Part shown: piece after piece, positions 8,593 to 17,656 of the stretch
Numbering within the stretch: position 1 is the stretch's first letter
Layout of the letters: each line of letters begins with the position of its first letter
Assembly (NCBI GenBank): GCA_965221855.1
Contig: CBDCSV010000006.1
Location: 496,001-560,000, forward strand
Origin: JAJDXO01 sp965221855
GTDB taxonomy: Bacteria > Pseudomonadota > Alphaproteobacteria > Rhodospirillales > UBA2165
Direction: 5' to 3'
DNA: 64,000 nucleotides
The notes under the pieces: model-generated
Seen by the model: only the letters and a program-made list of their open reading frames with translations
The model's database searches: none
What the model was told of the DNA's origin: nothing
Translations under genes and position numbers: made by a program

Positions 8593-8872
8593 CGTTGCAG
8601 ACGAGCGCGCCGGTCCGATGCGGAACCCGCCGCACCTGGGCGAACTGATCCGCGAGAGCATGGACGACGTGGGCTGGAACGTGACCGAGACGGCGGCGCG
8701 TCTCGGCTGCGAGCGCGGAACGTTGTCGCGCCTGCTGAACGGCAAGGCGGGGGTGTCGGCGAACATGGCGCTGGCGTTGGAGGATATCGGCTGGGGCGCC
8801 GCCGAACACTGGATGCGCATGCAGGCCGCTTACGAGCTTGCACAGGCGCGCCGGGAGAGGACCGCCGCCTAG
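8585..8872 (+). CDS. Orphan HigA-family antitoxin-like HTH protein
   Basis: A 95-aa XRE-type DNA-binding protein. The core MRNPPHLGELIRESMDD is the HigA/VapI signature, followed by the helix-turn-helix (TETAARLGCERGTLSRLLNGKAG) and the usual C-terminal helix with W-x-RMQAAYEL. HigA proteins neutralise HigB RNase toxins and repress their own operon. No HigB-sized gene lies next to it, so it is an orphan. Two starts are possible: ATG 8585 or ATG 8618, the latter matching the family N-terminus more closely. It is probably translated by coupling to the leader ORF. Confidence 0.8.
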   Translation: MNDVADERAGPMRNPPHLGELIRESMDDVGWNVTETAARLGCERGTLSRLLNGKAGVSANMALALEDIGWGAAEHWMRMQAAYELAQARRERTAA

Positions 8873-8966
8873 CGGCGCGCGGGCGCGCTGCACGCATGAT
8901 AGAGCCTCCTGGCGGCGCCCCCAGACAGGGCAGGCTACTTCCACACTTACACAGGACGGGCGCGCA

Positions 8967-9434
8967 GTGAAATACAACCTTGAAACTCTGGTGCCGATGT
9001 TTCGGAAGGCCGCAGCATTTCGGAACGAGATGCTGGAGGCAGGATTTACCGACAACGGTGGGGCCATTCACAGTGCCGAGCGGATACTGGGAATCCTGGG
9101 CCAACGCCTCAAATACCCACGTTTAAGTCATATCAACAACCTGCGCGAATACCCGGACGCGGAATTTTCCGAGGCGGCCTGGGCGGCCCACGAACGAGGC
9201 GAGCAAGTCTTCATTGAACACGTCTCGCCCACGAGAGACTTCACCCGCCAAGCGATCAAACTTCTCGACGAAGGAGCGAGTGACGACGAACTCACCGAAT
9301 ATATTGTTGAACACTTCCGGCTGGTTTTGCTGACCAAGGAAGAAAGGCAACGCCTGGATAGGATCAACCGGTCCCGAATGACGCCGGATCGACTGAGCGA
9401 AGCTGGTATCCAGGTTCGGCGGCGAGCCAACTGA
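8967..9434 (+). CDS. Hypothetical protein, 155 aa
   Basis: GTG start at 8967, preceded by AGGACGGG. The product is soluble, mostly helical and acidic. Its C-terminal half (HVSPTRDFTRQAI, then VLLTKEERQRLDRINRSRM) looks like a conserved block of an accessory-genome family, but I cannot name one or assign a function. Last gene of the block inserted upstream of ptsP; lysC ends 63 bp further on, facing it. Confidence 0.55.
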   Translation: MKYNLETLVPMFRKAAAFRNEMLEAGFTDNGGAIHSAERILGILGQRLKYPRLSHINNLREYPDAEFSEAAWAAHERGEQVFIEHVSPTRDFTRQAIKLLDEGASDDELTEYIVEHFRLVLLTKEERQRLDRINRSRMTPDRLSEAGIQVRRRAN

Positions 9435-9497
9435 CGGTTGCAGCGGCGCGCGATTGTTGTGCGACCGCGAAAAGCGCTCTCGGCCCGGCCGGCCGGA

Positions 9498-10718
9498 TTA
9501 TTCGTCGTCGAGCCCGTAGGCCGTATGCAGCGCGCGCAATGCGAGCTCGGTGTAATCGGCGGCGATGAGGACGCTGACCTTGATCTCCGACGTCGAGATC
9601 ACCTGGATGTTTATGCCCTTGTCGGCAAGCGCCCGGAACATGGTCTGGGCGACGCCGGCATGCGACCGCATGCCGACCCCGACGACCGATATCTTGCAGA
9701 CGTTCGAATCCGCGTCGATCTTCTCGAAACCGACTTCCGCCTTTCTGTCCTCGAGCACCCGGACGGCGCTCTCCAGTTCGCCCTGGCCGACGGTGAACGT
9801 GAGGTCGGTCGTCGCGCCGTCCTCGGAGACGTTCTGGACGATCATATCGACGTTGACGTTGGCGTCGGCCAACGGCCCGAAGATTCCCGCCGCCACACCG
9901 GGACGGTCCGCCACGCGAAGGAGCGTGATTTTCGCTTCGTCTCCGCTGTGGGAAATGCCACTGACAACTTGCTGTTCCACGATCTCATCCTCACTGACGA
10001 CGAAAGTGCCGGGGGCGTCGACGAACGTCGAGCGCACCTGGAGCGGCACGTTCTGGTTCATGGCGAGTTCCACCGACCGGGTGTGCAGGACCCTGGCGCC
10101 CAGCGAGGCCATTTCCAGCATTTCCTCGTAGGTGATTCTATCCAGCTTCCTGGCCTTGGCAACGATCCGGGGATCGGAGGTATAGATGCCGTCGACGTCG
10201 GTATAGATGTCGCAGCGATCCGCCCCCAACGCGCCCGCCAGCGCCACCGCGGTCGTGTCCGAGCCGCCGCGGCCGATGGTGGTGATCCGGTTGTCCGGCC
10301 CCAATCCCTGAAATCCGGCGACCACCGGAACCTCGCCCGCCGCCAGCCGGCGGTCCAGTTCCCCGGTTTCGATCTCCTCGATGCGCGCCTTGCCGTGCGC
10401 CCCGTCCGTGCGGATGGGAATCTGCCAGCCCAGCCATGAGCGCGACGGGATACCGAGATCCTGCAGCGCCAGCGCCATCAGGCCCGCATTGGCCTGCTCG
10501 CCGGTGGCCACCACGGCGTCGTATTCGCGGGCATCGAACATGGAGGATATGTCGGCCGTCATCTCGACCATCCGGTCGGTCACGCCGGCCATGGCGGAGA
10601 CGACCACGGCGACCTGGCTGCCGTTGTCGACCTCCTGCTTGACCCGCCGGGCCGCATTCTTGATGCGCTCGACATCGGCGACGGATGTCCCGCCGAATTT
10701 TTGAACGATACGCGACAT
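9498..10718 (-). CDS. lysC: Aspartate kinase
   Basis: Phosphorylates L-aspartate, the first step toward lysine, threonine and methionine. From ATG 10718 it has 406 aa: the kinase domain opens with IVQKFGGTSV, has the substrate segment TIGRGGSDTTAVALA and the TDVDGIYTSDPR motif. Two C-terminal ACT domains follow (about 265-400), the site of feedback inhibition in this family. Length is normal for the alphaproteobacterial type. It is divergent from ubiG, a common arrangement. The kinase makes precursor for the methionine pathway that includes metZ at 24.4 kb. Confidence 0.97.
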   Translation of the reverse strand: MSRIVQKFGGTSVADVERIKNAARRVKQEVDNGSQVAVVVSAMAGVTDRMVEMTADISSMFDAREYDAVVATGEQANAGLMALALQDLGIPSRSWLGWQIPIRTDGAHGKARIEEIETGELDRRLAAGEVPVVAGFQGLGPDNRITTIGRGGSDTTAVALAGALGADRCDIYTDVDGIYTSDPRIVAKARKLDRITYEEMLEMASLGARVLHTRSVELAMNQNVPLQVRSTFVDAPGTFVVSEDEIVEQQVVSGISHSGDEAKITLLRVADRPGVAAGIFGPLADANVNVDMIVQNVSEDGATTDLTFTVGQGELESAVRVLEDRKAEVGFEKIDADSNVCKISVVGVGMRSHAGVAQTMFRALADKGINIQVISTSEIKVSVLIAADYTELALRALHTAYGLDDE

Positions 10719-10939
10719 ATCGGATGAACCTAATCGAGGCCGCCCGGCCGACGATCCCCTGTGACCGCCATTTACGGCGCGGTCGGTTTGATCGCCCGCC
10801 CGAGGGCGCGTATACATACTCGCTCAGCCGAACTGGCGCAAGGCGAGCCGGCTTAAGTGGCTGAAATCCAAGGCCCAAAGCAGGAATAGGCGCGGGAGTT
10901 GGCGCACGAATAGGCGCAGGAAGAGGGGAGTGGACGCCC
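10719..10939. other. Divergent lysC/ubiG promoter region
   Basis: A 221-bp spacer between divergent starts, so both promoters should be here. Just upstream of ubiG (about 10880-10925) a short motif containing GAATAGGCGC recurs; no clear operator. Confidence 0.4.
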
Positions 10940-11692
10940 ATGGCCGGGGAAAGACCTCCGGAGACCCGCACCGCCGATAAGGACGAAATCGGCCGGTTCG
11001 CAGCCCAGGCCGGCGACTGGTGGGACGAGGAGGGCGCCTTCGCGCCGCTGCACCGCATCAATCCCGTCCGCCTCCAATTCATTCGCGACAGTCTTTGCCG
11101 GCACTTCGGCCGCGACTCCTCGTCCCTGCGGCCGTTTGAGAACCTGGACATCCTCGATATCGGCTGCGGGGGCGGTCTGTTGACCGAGCCAATGGCGCGG
11201 CTGGGCGCGGCGGTGACCGGGATCGACGCGGCGCCCGAAGGGGTGTCGGCGGCCCGGGCCCATGCGCGGCGCGCCGGCCTGGAGATCGACTACCGGGCCA
11301 TGCTGCCCGAGGAAATGGCGGCCGCGGGCCGGACCTTCGATGCGGTCCTGAACATGGAAGTGGTCGAGCACGTGGCCGACGCGGAGGCCTTTTTCGAGGC
11401 CTGCGGGCGTCTCGTCCGGCCGGGCGGCGCGATGGCCGTGTCGACCCTCAACCGGACGCTGAAATCGCTGGCGTTCGGCAAGGTGGCCGCGGAGTACATC
11501 CTGCGCTGGGTGCCGGCGGGAACCCACGATTGGCGCCAATTCGTCAAGCCGTCGGAACTGGCCCGGTATCTGCGCCGGGCGGGCTTCGAGGTGGCCGATC
11601 TCAAGGGCATGGCGTACGACCCGGCCAACGGCGAGTGGTCCCTCGGAGGCGACGTGGATATCAACTATCTGATGTTCGCGGTCCGCCGGTAG
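10940..11692 (+). CDS. ubiG: Ubiquinone biosynthesis O-methyltransferase
   Basis: A SAM-dependent methyltransferase of 250 aa that performs both O-methylations in ubiquinone synthesis. The SAM-binding motif is LDIGCGGGLLTEPMARLG near residues 71-88 with the acidic post-strand residue in VTGIDA. The family segments GDWWDEEGAF near the N-terminus and GTHDWRQFVKPSEL in the second half are clear. Divergent from lysC. It marks the left edge of a 12-kb accessory region. Confidence 0.95.
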   Translation: MAGERPPETRTADKDEIGRFAAQAGDWWDEEGAFAPLHRINPVRLQFIRDSLCRHFGRDSSSLRPFENLDILDIGCGGGLLTEPMARLGAAVTGIDAAPEGVSAARAHARRAGLEIDYRAMLPEEMAAAGRTFDAVLNMEVVEHVADAEAFFEACGRLVRPGGAMAVSTLNRTLKSLAFGKVAAEYILRWVPAGTHDWRQFVKPSELARYLRRAGFEVADLKGMAYDPANGEWSLGGDVDINYLMFAVRR

Positions 11693-11754
11693 GGCGCGGT
11701 CAGGAAGGGGAATATAGCGAACGGTAATGGAAAAACGGGGATTAGCGCAGTAGT

Positions 11755-12024
11755 TCACTCCTTTTTTCGAGCAATCTGCTTTAAAACCTCAATCCAGTAT
11801 TCATCACCCTCCTTGCTACGAAGCTCGTAGTATCGCTTGATCGGCGGTATGCTCGGCGTCTTCGGCGGCCGCACCTTGCGCCATAGCCAGTCGAGGGCAT
11901 AGAGAACAAGCTGTGCTGCCATCATGTAGCCGAGGGCCACGAACAAGGCTGTCAGCAACCGGGGATCTGATCCTTCGATCACAACTCCGAGGAAGCGCCA
12001 TCCATCTTCAATCATGGTCGCCAT
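11755..12024 (-). CDS. Small membrane protein
   Basis: An 89-aa product with a hydrophobic stretch at about 22-48 (LLTALFVALGYMMAAQLVLYALDWLW), then a basic, proline-containing tail. Its start overlaps the end of the upstream gene by 13 nt, so the two are probably co-translated. No family recognised. Third gene of a leftward set that begins with a secreted nuclease. Confidence 0.5.
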   Translation of the reverse strand: MATMIEDGWRFLGVVIEGSDPRLLTALFVALGYMMAAQLVLYALDWLWRKVRPPKTPSIPPIKRYYELRSKEGDEYWIEVLKQIARKKE

Positions 12025-12272
12025 TCCTCGCCGTAATAGGCTTGCTTGAACTCGTCGCTACCCCGACGGACCGCTCTCGGCAACCCAATGTTGATCCAGA
12101 GGAACAACTCCAACGCCGCCACTCCGACACATAGCCCTACAAGCCACCATCCCGTTACGGGCTGATCCATAACTGCGGTCGCGGCCATGTAAGCCGCAAG
12201 TGCGACGATGTAAAAGAGGAACAAGAAGCGTCTTCTCGCGCGCCGATACTCGTCTCGGTGGCTTCTCCGCAT
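12012..12272 (-). CDS. Small two-helix membrane protein
   Basis: An 86-aa product with a very basic N-terminus (MRRSHRDEYRRARRR) and two predicted membrane helices (about 16-36 and 43-62), so both ends probably face the cytoplasm. It begins 9 nt after the nuclease stop and overlaps the next small gene. No family recognised. Close packing suggests an operon with the nuclease. Confidence 0.55.
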   Translation of the reverse strand: MRRSHRDEYRRARRRFLFLFYIVALAAYMAATAVMDQPVTGWWLVGLCVGVAALELFLWINIGLPRAVRRGSDEFKQAYYGEEWRP

Positions 12273-12281
12273 GACGCTACC

Positions 12282-13010
12282 CTATTCCAACCGCTCTCCG
12301 CGGCGCCATTTCCAGGGCGGGGTGAAGGTTCCTCTGTGCATCCCCCGCCGCTCACGCTTCGCCCGGTCTTCCTCCTCGACATACTCTTTCGAGTATTGCC
12401 GATATGCCAGCGCGTAACCCGCCTTCACCATCGCGGCGTTGATATTCGCGCCACCAGCTCCGAAGCAGTCGGCAATCCAGCGCCCGTATCGGTCCCGTTC
12501 ATCGCCCGCCAACTCGCAACGCGCCCCGCCTGCCGCCAGCAGGGTAAGAACCTCTGTCGCCCACTTGCCGCAAGGATAGGGCTTGCCGCGGGCATCCCGG
12601 CACGATTGTCCGCTCTCGGGCGCGTCGACCCCGCGCAGGCGCACACGAATATCGTTCACGTGGAGCGTGTCGCCGTCCACCACCACAAGATTGATACCTT
12701 GCGGCGCCGCTTCGGATCGCTTACCTGGCGTTGCCGCCGGCGCGGGCAGCGGGGCCGGCATCGGCACGGACGATGGTGCGGCCGCCCCGCCTTTAGGGCA
12801 GGCGCCCTGCCCGCGCTTCGGTCGTTCCCCACCGCTACTCAGGCAGGCTTCCAGCGTCTTGTAGGCCGTGAACCGAGTTGTGCGGCCGTAATAACTTCCG
12901 CCTGGGCAATGGCAGATTCCGGACGATGACTTCTTGACGACATCCGCATTCGCCTCAAAAGCGAACAGGAACACCAGGGCAAGGAAAGCGATAAAGCATG
13001 TTGCACGCAT
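12282..13010 (-). CDS. Secreted thermonuclease-family protein
   Basis: A 242-aa protein with a signal peptide (residues 1-22, MRATCFIAFLALVFLFAFEANA), a cysteine-containing region (CHCPGG, CLSSGG, ACPKGG), a Pro/Ala linker, and a staphylococcal-nuclease-like domain from about 105. The domain shows VVDGDTLHVNDIRVRLRGVDAPE and DRYGRWIADC, matching the substrate and Ca-binding loops of thermonucleases. It is probably exported to the periplasm or outside, where it would cut nucleic acid. First gene of a set with two small membrane proteins. Confidence 0.85.
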   Translation of the reverse strand: MRATCFIAFLALVFLFAFEANADVVKKSSSGICHCPGGSYYGRTTRFTAYKTLEACLSSGGERPKRGQGACPKGGAAAPSSVPMPAPLPAPAATPGKRSEAAPQGINLVVVDGDTLHVNDIRVRLRGVDAPESGQSCRDARGKPYPCGKWATEVLTLLAAGGARCELAGDERDRYGRWIADCFGAGGANINAAMVKAGYALAYRQYSKEYVEEEDRAKRERRGMHRGTFTPPWKWRRGERLE

Positions 13011-13682
13011 GGGTTCTCCCTCACGGGAGAGCGCGCTTGAGTTTGGGGCACACGGTCTCTAGCGTGCCGGAGGCAGGGGGTTAGGTGGGCTCTCCAAGTG
13101 CACCGAACCCCTCTGCCCGGTCGGAGTCCGGGGTGCAACCCGGCTGCGGCCACTTCCAGAGCAAAACGGCTGGTCCGGTTGGTACCGGGCCGTTGCAACG
13201 TCACTCAGAATGTGGGTGATGCCCCGCCTATTCGCCGGGCGTGGGTCATGACTCCCTCGCCGGATCGGCTGTTGTATTCAGCGGGCGACCCGACCAAGCG
13301 GGTCTGAGTAACGTTGCAGAATGGAGAATATAGGAGATGCGACCGCTTATCCAGTGCCGTGACGCACCCTTTGGAGAAACCGCATGTCGGACACGGATAA
13401 TCCGGAACTGCCGGAAGTGCGGACGATCACAATCCCGAATCAGGGCCATCAGCCGTAATTGCCGCTACGCTTTTTGAGCCGCTCCTGGCGGCTCGACCGC
13501 CTGGACGCGACGCGGGCCGTAACCCCGGTGAGAAATGTGGGTTAGGCCGCCTTGTCGGAAGAAGAAATTGCTGCTGTCGCAACGAGCGAAGATTAATCGG
13601 TTCCGAAAAAAACTGATCTGGACTTATCACAGGACTGCTGATTCTGTTCGCGGTACTGGTGCTGTTTTTCATGCTCGGTTCG
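13011..13682. other. Gene-poor 670-bp stretch
   Basis: No convincing gene. A 24-codon plus-strand ORF at 13384 (MSDTDNPELPEVRTITIPN) and a hydrophobic, startless segment ending at 13694 (GLLILFAVLVLFFMLG) look like remnants. A hairpin near 13473-13491 (GAGCCGC/GCGGCTC) has its T-run on the wrong side to be a terminator. Confidence 0.4.
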
Positions 13683-16358
13683 TCATTGCCCTAGTTGAAG
13701 AATGAAGCCGGGCATGACGCCGTTGGCAATCCGTTCGTCGATGCGGCTCGCGAGGTCTGCGGCCACTTGCAGCACTTCCGCCGGCGCGCGAACGGTTTCG
13801 CCCGTCCTTTGCTGGAGGGCAACGATCATGGGCCGCAGCGCCTCCGATTTTCCGTCGTCTCCGGCAAGCACTTCAACCAGCACGTGCTCCGAAGCGCCGG
13901 CTGCGATCAGTTCCGGCACCAGCCGCATCATCTCCCCGATCGCCATTTCGTGGTGAGACGGAAACGAGTCATACGCGGCACGGAATGCAAGCATGGCTGC
14001 TCCTATCTCTCCCTTAACCGTCAAAGCCAGGGCGCGCGTGCCTTTCGCGTGCCAATCCATCCACAGCCGAGTTTCCATCGGCCAGCCGTCGGCGCTGTCC
14101 GCCATCAACCGGACGTAGTCGTCGCATATCCGGAGGGCTTCGTTCGCCTTACCCAACTCCGCCAACCTTCGGCTCTTGAACGCAAGGGCAATCAATGCGG
14201 TCGACGGATCTTGAGGCGCAACACTATTGTCGAGCCCGGCTATCAGCTCGTCATAGCAGGCAATTTCCTCATCGAAATCGCCGGTCACCCCACACAAGAA
14301 TGCTCGATTCGCCCGCGCCGTGGTCATGTGCTCCCGGATCTCCGGATGCTCGCTGCGGCCGAACCTCTTGATTGCGTCCTCATAGATCGCCGCGGCCCCT
14401 ATGTAATCAACTTGACGCTCTCTCACTATCTCCGCCTTGAGAACCAGCGATCGGGCAACCTGGAACTGAACGTCTTCATTTTCGCTCTCCCCGTACCGCG
14501 CCGCCACCTCATCCAGGAGAGCAATCGCATCCCCGAAATTGCCCAGTTCGTTCTCCGCCTTCGCCTGCCATAGGAGCGCCGCCGCGACCTCTTGCTGGAA
14601 CCACCGTGTGCCGTATTCCGCGAACCGGTCGACTATCCTCTTGCTTTCCGCTTTTGCCGTCTCGAAGTTCCCGAGCCTCAAGTTTGCCGCCGCCGTGTTG
14701 AGCGCCAGTGCGCTCGATCTGGACAACAGCGACATTTCTCGCGGGTCGCCAAGCCGTTCGGCCGCTTCATTCCCGATGGCGACCACTTGATGGAAGTCAT
14801 TCCGCATGAGATGGGCGTTGCTCCTCATGTGCGCGAGGTATGCCCAACTATTCTCCAGCGCCGAATTGGACTCTGAATCGAGCCATCCGCGCGCAATATA
14901 TTGGTCAACGATCTCCAGAACGCGCTTCCAGTCTTTTTCATTAGAGGCCGCCTCAATGTCGTCCTGCAAACGTATCAAGGCATCCATGCGCCGGGAGTTG
15001 CTGACCTTGTCCGACAGGTTCTGGATGGAATCCCATTTCATACTCGAGCCAAGATCCTCCAGCGATGTCTTTCTCTCCAGCGCGCGCTCAATTCCGGCAT
15101 GAATTGCGCTCGACTCCAAAGCGTCCCGAAACAGCTGGTCCGAGATGCGCCACACCTCCCCCACGTCGTAGAAAACCACCATGAACCGGATCAGGGCTTC
15201 GACCACCGCCGCTTCGTCACGCTCGCGGCGCAGCTTGTAGTAGATGCTGTAGAGGGGTTCGGAAGCAGCGTAGAGCCGCTTTTTGCCTCCCCCGTCCGCC
15301 TCCGCAGTGACGGCGCCCCTGTCGATCAGGCGCCCCAGCATGGTCGATACGACCCGGACATCCAGCCGCGCCCGCGCCGCGATCTCGCCGGTGCTTGAGG
15401 GCTGCCACAAATCGATCAAGGCGACGTAGACGCGGCGTTCGTTCTTCGGCAGAGCCTCCAGGTGGCTGCGGAAGTATTCCGTGTGCTCGTCGACCAGAGT
15501 GACCAACTCTTCCATCAGCTGGCGAAACGACCGGTGCCGCGCGAACGCCGCGATGACCACCAGGAGCCTGGGACTCCCGCCCGTCAGGATTTCAAGAGGC
15601 CTGATCTCATGCCTGTTCGGCTCTTGCTCGCTCACGATTGTCCAGAGACGGCGGCACTCTTCGGTGGTCAGCGGTTGCAATTGGACGATCCGGAACAGCT
15701 CGAAGAAGGGTTCTCCGGCATCTTCCAGACCCTCGAAGCGGCTGGTGGCCGAGGCCAGCAGCATGATCTGGGGCTCCGATTGGAGCACCCCGCGCAATTG
15801 CCACCCGAACTCCCCATCCACGGTTTCGCAGAGCGATTGCAGGTTCTCGACCATGAGCACCAGCCTGCGGCCGAGCCGGTCCGCCGCGTCGAGCACCGCC
15901 GCTCGGACGATCCCCTCAAGACCGTCTTCGCGCCACCGGGCGGACAGGGCGCTGTGAGTTTCCGTCAGTTCCCCCGCAATCCCGGGATGATCGGCCGCGA
16001 TCTCTCTGGCCAGATGGAACAGCGTCTCCAGCCAGAAGCCGGCCAGGTCGTAAATCTCCTGGCTCTCCTCCATGAACCTGACGGGCAGCAGATGCTTGGC
16101 GAGTTCCCCGTTGCCTCGAAGTTCCGCCGCCACGCGGGCGAGGAGCATGGTCTTTCCCCGGCCCCTCGGAGCGACCACCAGGATGTGCTGGCACGACGGG
16201 GTTTCGATGTTGCTCCGCAGCACCTCGCCGACGATTTCGAACTCATGCTGCCGGACCACGAATTGCGCTATCACCTCCTCGTCGGCCTGGAGCAGGCCCG
16301 GGTTGAACTTGCGTACGGGATGCTTTCCGTTCTCCATGGCGGCTTTTTCCTCGCTCAT
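13683..16358 (-). CDS. AAA/STAND-like ATPase with winged helix and TPR-type C-terminal half
   Basis: From ATG 16358 (MSEEKAAMENGKHPV) the product has 891 aa. Walker A is VVAPRGRGKTMLL and Walker B VLMVENLQSL; a sensor-like LLASATSRF follows. Then comes a winged-helix segment (STGEIAARARLDVRVVSTML) and a long helical-repeat region, with alanine-rich pairs of helices typical of TPRs, to the C-terminus. ATG overlaps the stop of the upstream ATPase gene in an ATGA junction, with an AGGAA site in front, so the two are translationally coupled. This layout resembles STAND signalling ATPases, many of which act in phage defence, but I see no effector domain. Defence is a hypothesis from architecture and island setting only. 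Confidence 0.8.
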   Translation of the reverse strand: MSEEKAAMENGKHPVRKFNPGLLQADEEVIAQFVVRQHEFEIVGEVLRSNIETPSCQHILVVAPRGRGKTMLLARVAAELRGNGELAKHLLPVRFMEESQEIYDLAGFWLETLFHLAREIAADHPGIAGELTETHSALSARWREDGLEGIVRAAVLDAADRLGRRLVLMVENLQSLCETVDGEFGWQLRGVLQSEPQIMLLASATSRFEGLEDAGEPFFELFRIVQLQPLTTEECRRLWTIVSEQEPNRHEIRPLEILTGGSPRLLVVIAAFARHRSFRQLMEELVTLVDEHTEYFRSHLEALPKNERRVYVALIDLWQPSSTGEIAARARLDVRVVSTMLGRLIDRGAVTAEADGGGKKRLYAASEPLYSIYYKLRRERDEAAVVEALIRFMVVFYDVGEVWRISDQLFRDALESSAIHAGIERALERKTSLEDLGSSMKWDSIQNLSDKVSNSRRMDALIRLQDDIEAASNEKDWKRVLEIVDQYIARGWLDSESNSALENSWAYLAHMRSNAHLMRNDFHQVVAIGNEAAERLGDPREMSLLSRSSALALNTAAANLRLGNFETAKAESKRIVDRFAEYGTRWFQQEVAAALLWQAKAENELGNFGDAIALLDEVAARYGESENEDVQFQVARSLVLKAEIVRERQVDYIGAAAIYEDAIKRFGRSEHPEIREHMTTARANRAFLCGVTGDFDEEIACYDELIAGLDNSVAPQDPSTALIALAFKSRRLAELGKANEALRICDDYVRLMADSADGWPMETRLWMDWHAKGTRALALTVKGEIGAAMLAFRAAYDSFPSHHEMAIGEMMRLVPELIAAGASEHVLVEVLAGDDGKSEALRPMIVALQQRTGETVRAPAEVLQVAADLASRIDERIANGVMPGFILQLGQ

Positions 16359-17599
16359 TTCCTGTTTCCGCCCGCATCGGAGGTTTCGAGGCGCCTCTCC
16401 AGCGCGACGTGATGGTCCCGGAAACGAGCCGTCCACCAGTCCTTGAGCAAACGGGACTGGAAACGGTATCCATCATCCCCGGTCTCCAGATAGCCGTCGT
16501 GCACAAGCACCTCCAGCGCATCCGAAATACGCGCCGATACGTCCTCCACCAACTCTCCGTACAGCGCCGCCAGGCTGCGCTCCGCGCCCGGCGTGAACGC
16601 CCCCTCGATGGCCGCCTCCGCGACGATCTCCATGGCGAGGGAATAGCCTTCGTCGTCGAAGGCTTCCTTGAGCCGGGTCTCGTAGTGCACGAGGTCGTTC
16701 TGTCCGGAGGGGCCGAGAAGCTGGTTGCGATAGACCTCGGCGACGTCATCGACCGTCACCCGGTCCTGGCCCTGCATGGTGGCGTACTCCCTGAGGCGCG
16801 CGAAAAAGGACTGGACATGCTGCGGGATGCCGACGCCAAGCGAGTCGTACACCGCGCCTGCCACACCGCTTTGGACCGGCAATTGATGGCTCTCCGAGAG
16901 ACGTTCGAAGCAGGCGACGCTGGTTTGCCGGTCCCACGGACCCAGGCGGAACGGATCGAGATGGTTGATGCGGTCGGGAATACCCAGCCGGCGCACGAGA
17001 GGGTCGAGCCCGATGCTGCCGGACAGGATCAGAACCGGGGACTTCTCTCCGAGTTCCTGGGTTGTTGCGCGCAGCCAACTCAGGAACTCGTCCACCCGCG
17101 CGGCGCTTTTGTCGCGGTCAAGCATGCGCTTCAGGAAAATCGGCACCTCGTCGATGACCAGCAGGACCGGCGCTTCCTGGTTCGCGCAGTCGCGCAGCAG
17201 CCGGTCTCCGTATCGGCGCCAGCTCCCGGCGTCCAGGCCGGCCCTGACTTTCAATCGAAACTTGCTCGCGCTGACCTCTTCGACCTTGTCAGCGAACCAG
17301 CGTCTGATGCCTACCGCGAAACGTGACACTATGGGGCGATACGGGTGTGCCGCCTGAGCGATGTCCGCGATCGCGTCCTCCGGGCTGGCAGCTCCTTCGA
17401 TATCGACGAACAGGAACACCCAACCATCGCCCTCAAGTCGGCGACCGAGCTCGCGGAGGATACTCGTCTTGCCCATGCGCCGCTGCCCAGTCAACAGCAA
17501 GTGGTTGCGCCCGCGCACCCGCGATTCAAGTACCTCCAGTTCGGCTTCGCGATCAAAGAAGTCTTCGCCGCTTACCCAAGCGCCGGTAGACGATCTCAT
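16355..17599 (-). CDS. AAA ATPase with C-terminal winged-helix region
   Basis: First gene of a two-ATPase operon. From ATG 17599 (MRSSTGAWVSGED) it has 414 aa. It has a FFDREAELEVLE lead-in, Walker A LTGQRRMGKTSIL, Walker B PVLLVIDEVPIFL, and a sensor-like LILSGSIGLDPL, then a helical C-terminal region likely including a winged helix. I prefer ATG 17599 over 17611: GAGG lies 6 nt upstream of it, while 17611 falls inside an operator palindrome. These features match the archaeal-type/ORC-like ATPase superfamily. It is coupled to the larger partner, so the two proteins likely form a complex. No effector domain is evident. Confidence 0.8.
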   Translation of the reverse strand: MRSSTGAWVSGEDFFDREAELEVLESRVRGRNHLLLTGQRRMGKTSILRELGRRLEGDGWVFLFVDIEGAASPEDAIADIAQAAHPYRPIVSRFAVGIRRWFADKVEEVSASKFRLKVRAGLDAGSWRRYGDRLLRDCANQEAPVLLVIDEVPIFLKRMLDRDKSAARVDEFLSWLRATTQELGEKSPVLILSGSIGLDPLVRRLGIPDRINHLDPFRLGPWDRQTSVACFERLSESHQLPVQSGVAGAVYDSLGVGIPQHVQSFFARLREYATMQGQDRVTVDDVAEVYRNQLLGPSGQNDLVHYETRLKEAFDDEGYSLAMEIVAEAAIEGAFTPGAERSLAALYGELVEDVSARISDALEVLVHDGYLETGDDGYRFQSRLLKDWWTARFRDHHVALERRLETSDAGGNRK

Positions 17600-17610
17600 G
17601 ACGTACCTCA

Positions 17611-17628
17611 TTCAACGAAATTGTTGAA
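17611..17628 (-). promoter_or_regulatory. Operator-like palindrome 1, next to the ribosome-binding site
   Basis: TTCAACGAAATTGTTGAA, an 18-bp inverted repeat with arms TTCAAC/GTTGAA. It lies between the -10 box and the start codon of the ATPase operon and is nearly the same as the palindrome 41 bp further upstream. Confidence 0.7.
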
Positions 17629-17656
17629 CGATATGACTTGCGAAACCTAATGTCAA
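17628..17656 (-). promoter_or_regulatory. Promoter of the two-ATPase operon
   Basis: On the minus strand: TTGACA (17656-17651), a 17-bp spacer, then TATCGT (17633-17628). The -35 is a perfect match and lies inside palindrome 2; the -10 touches palindrome 1. A repressor bound at both sites would cover the promoter. Confidence 0.65.

Noticed and set aside
13098..13307. 69-codon plus-strand ORF
   Set aside because: No ribosome-binding site, unnatural composition, in a stretch that looks decayed.
13465..13500. Terminator hairpin
   Set aside because: The stem is real but the T-run precedes it on the plus strand and would be an A-run after it on the minus strand.
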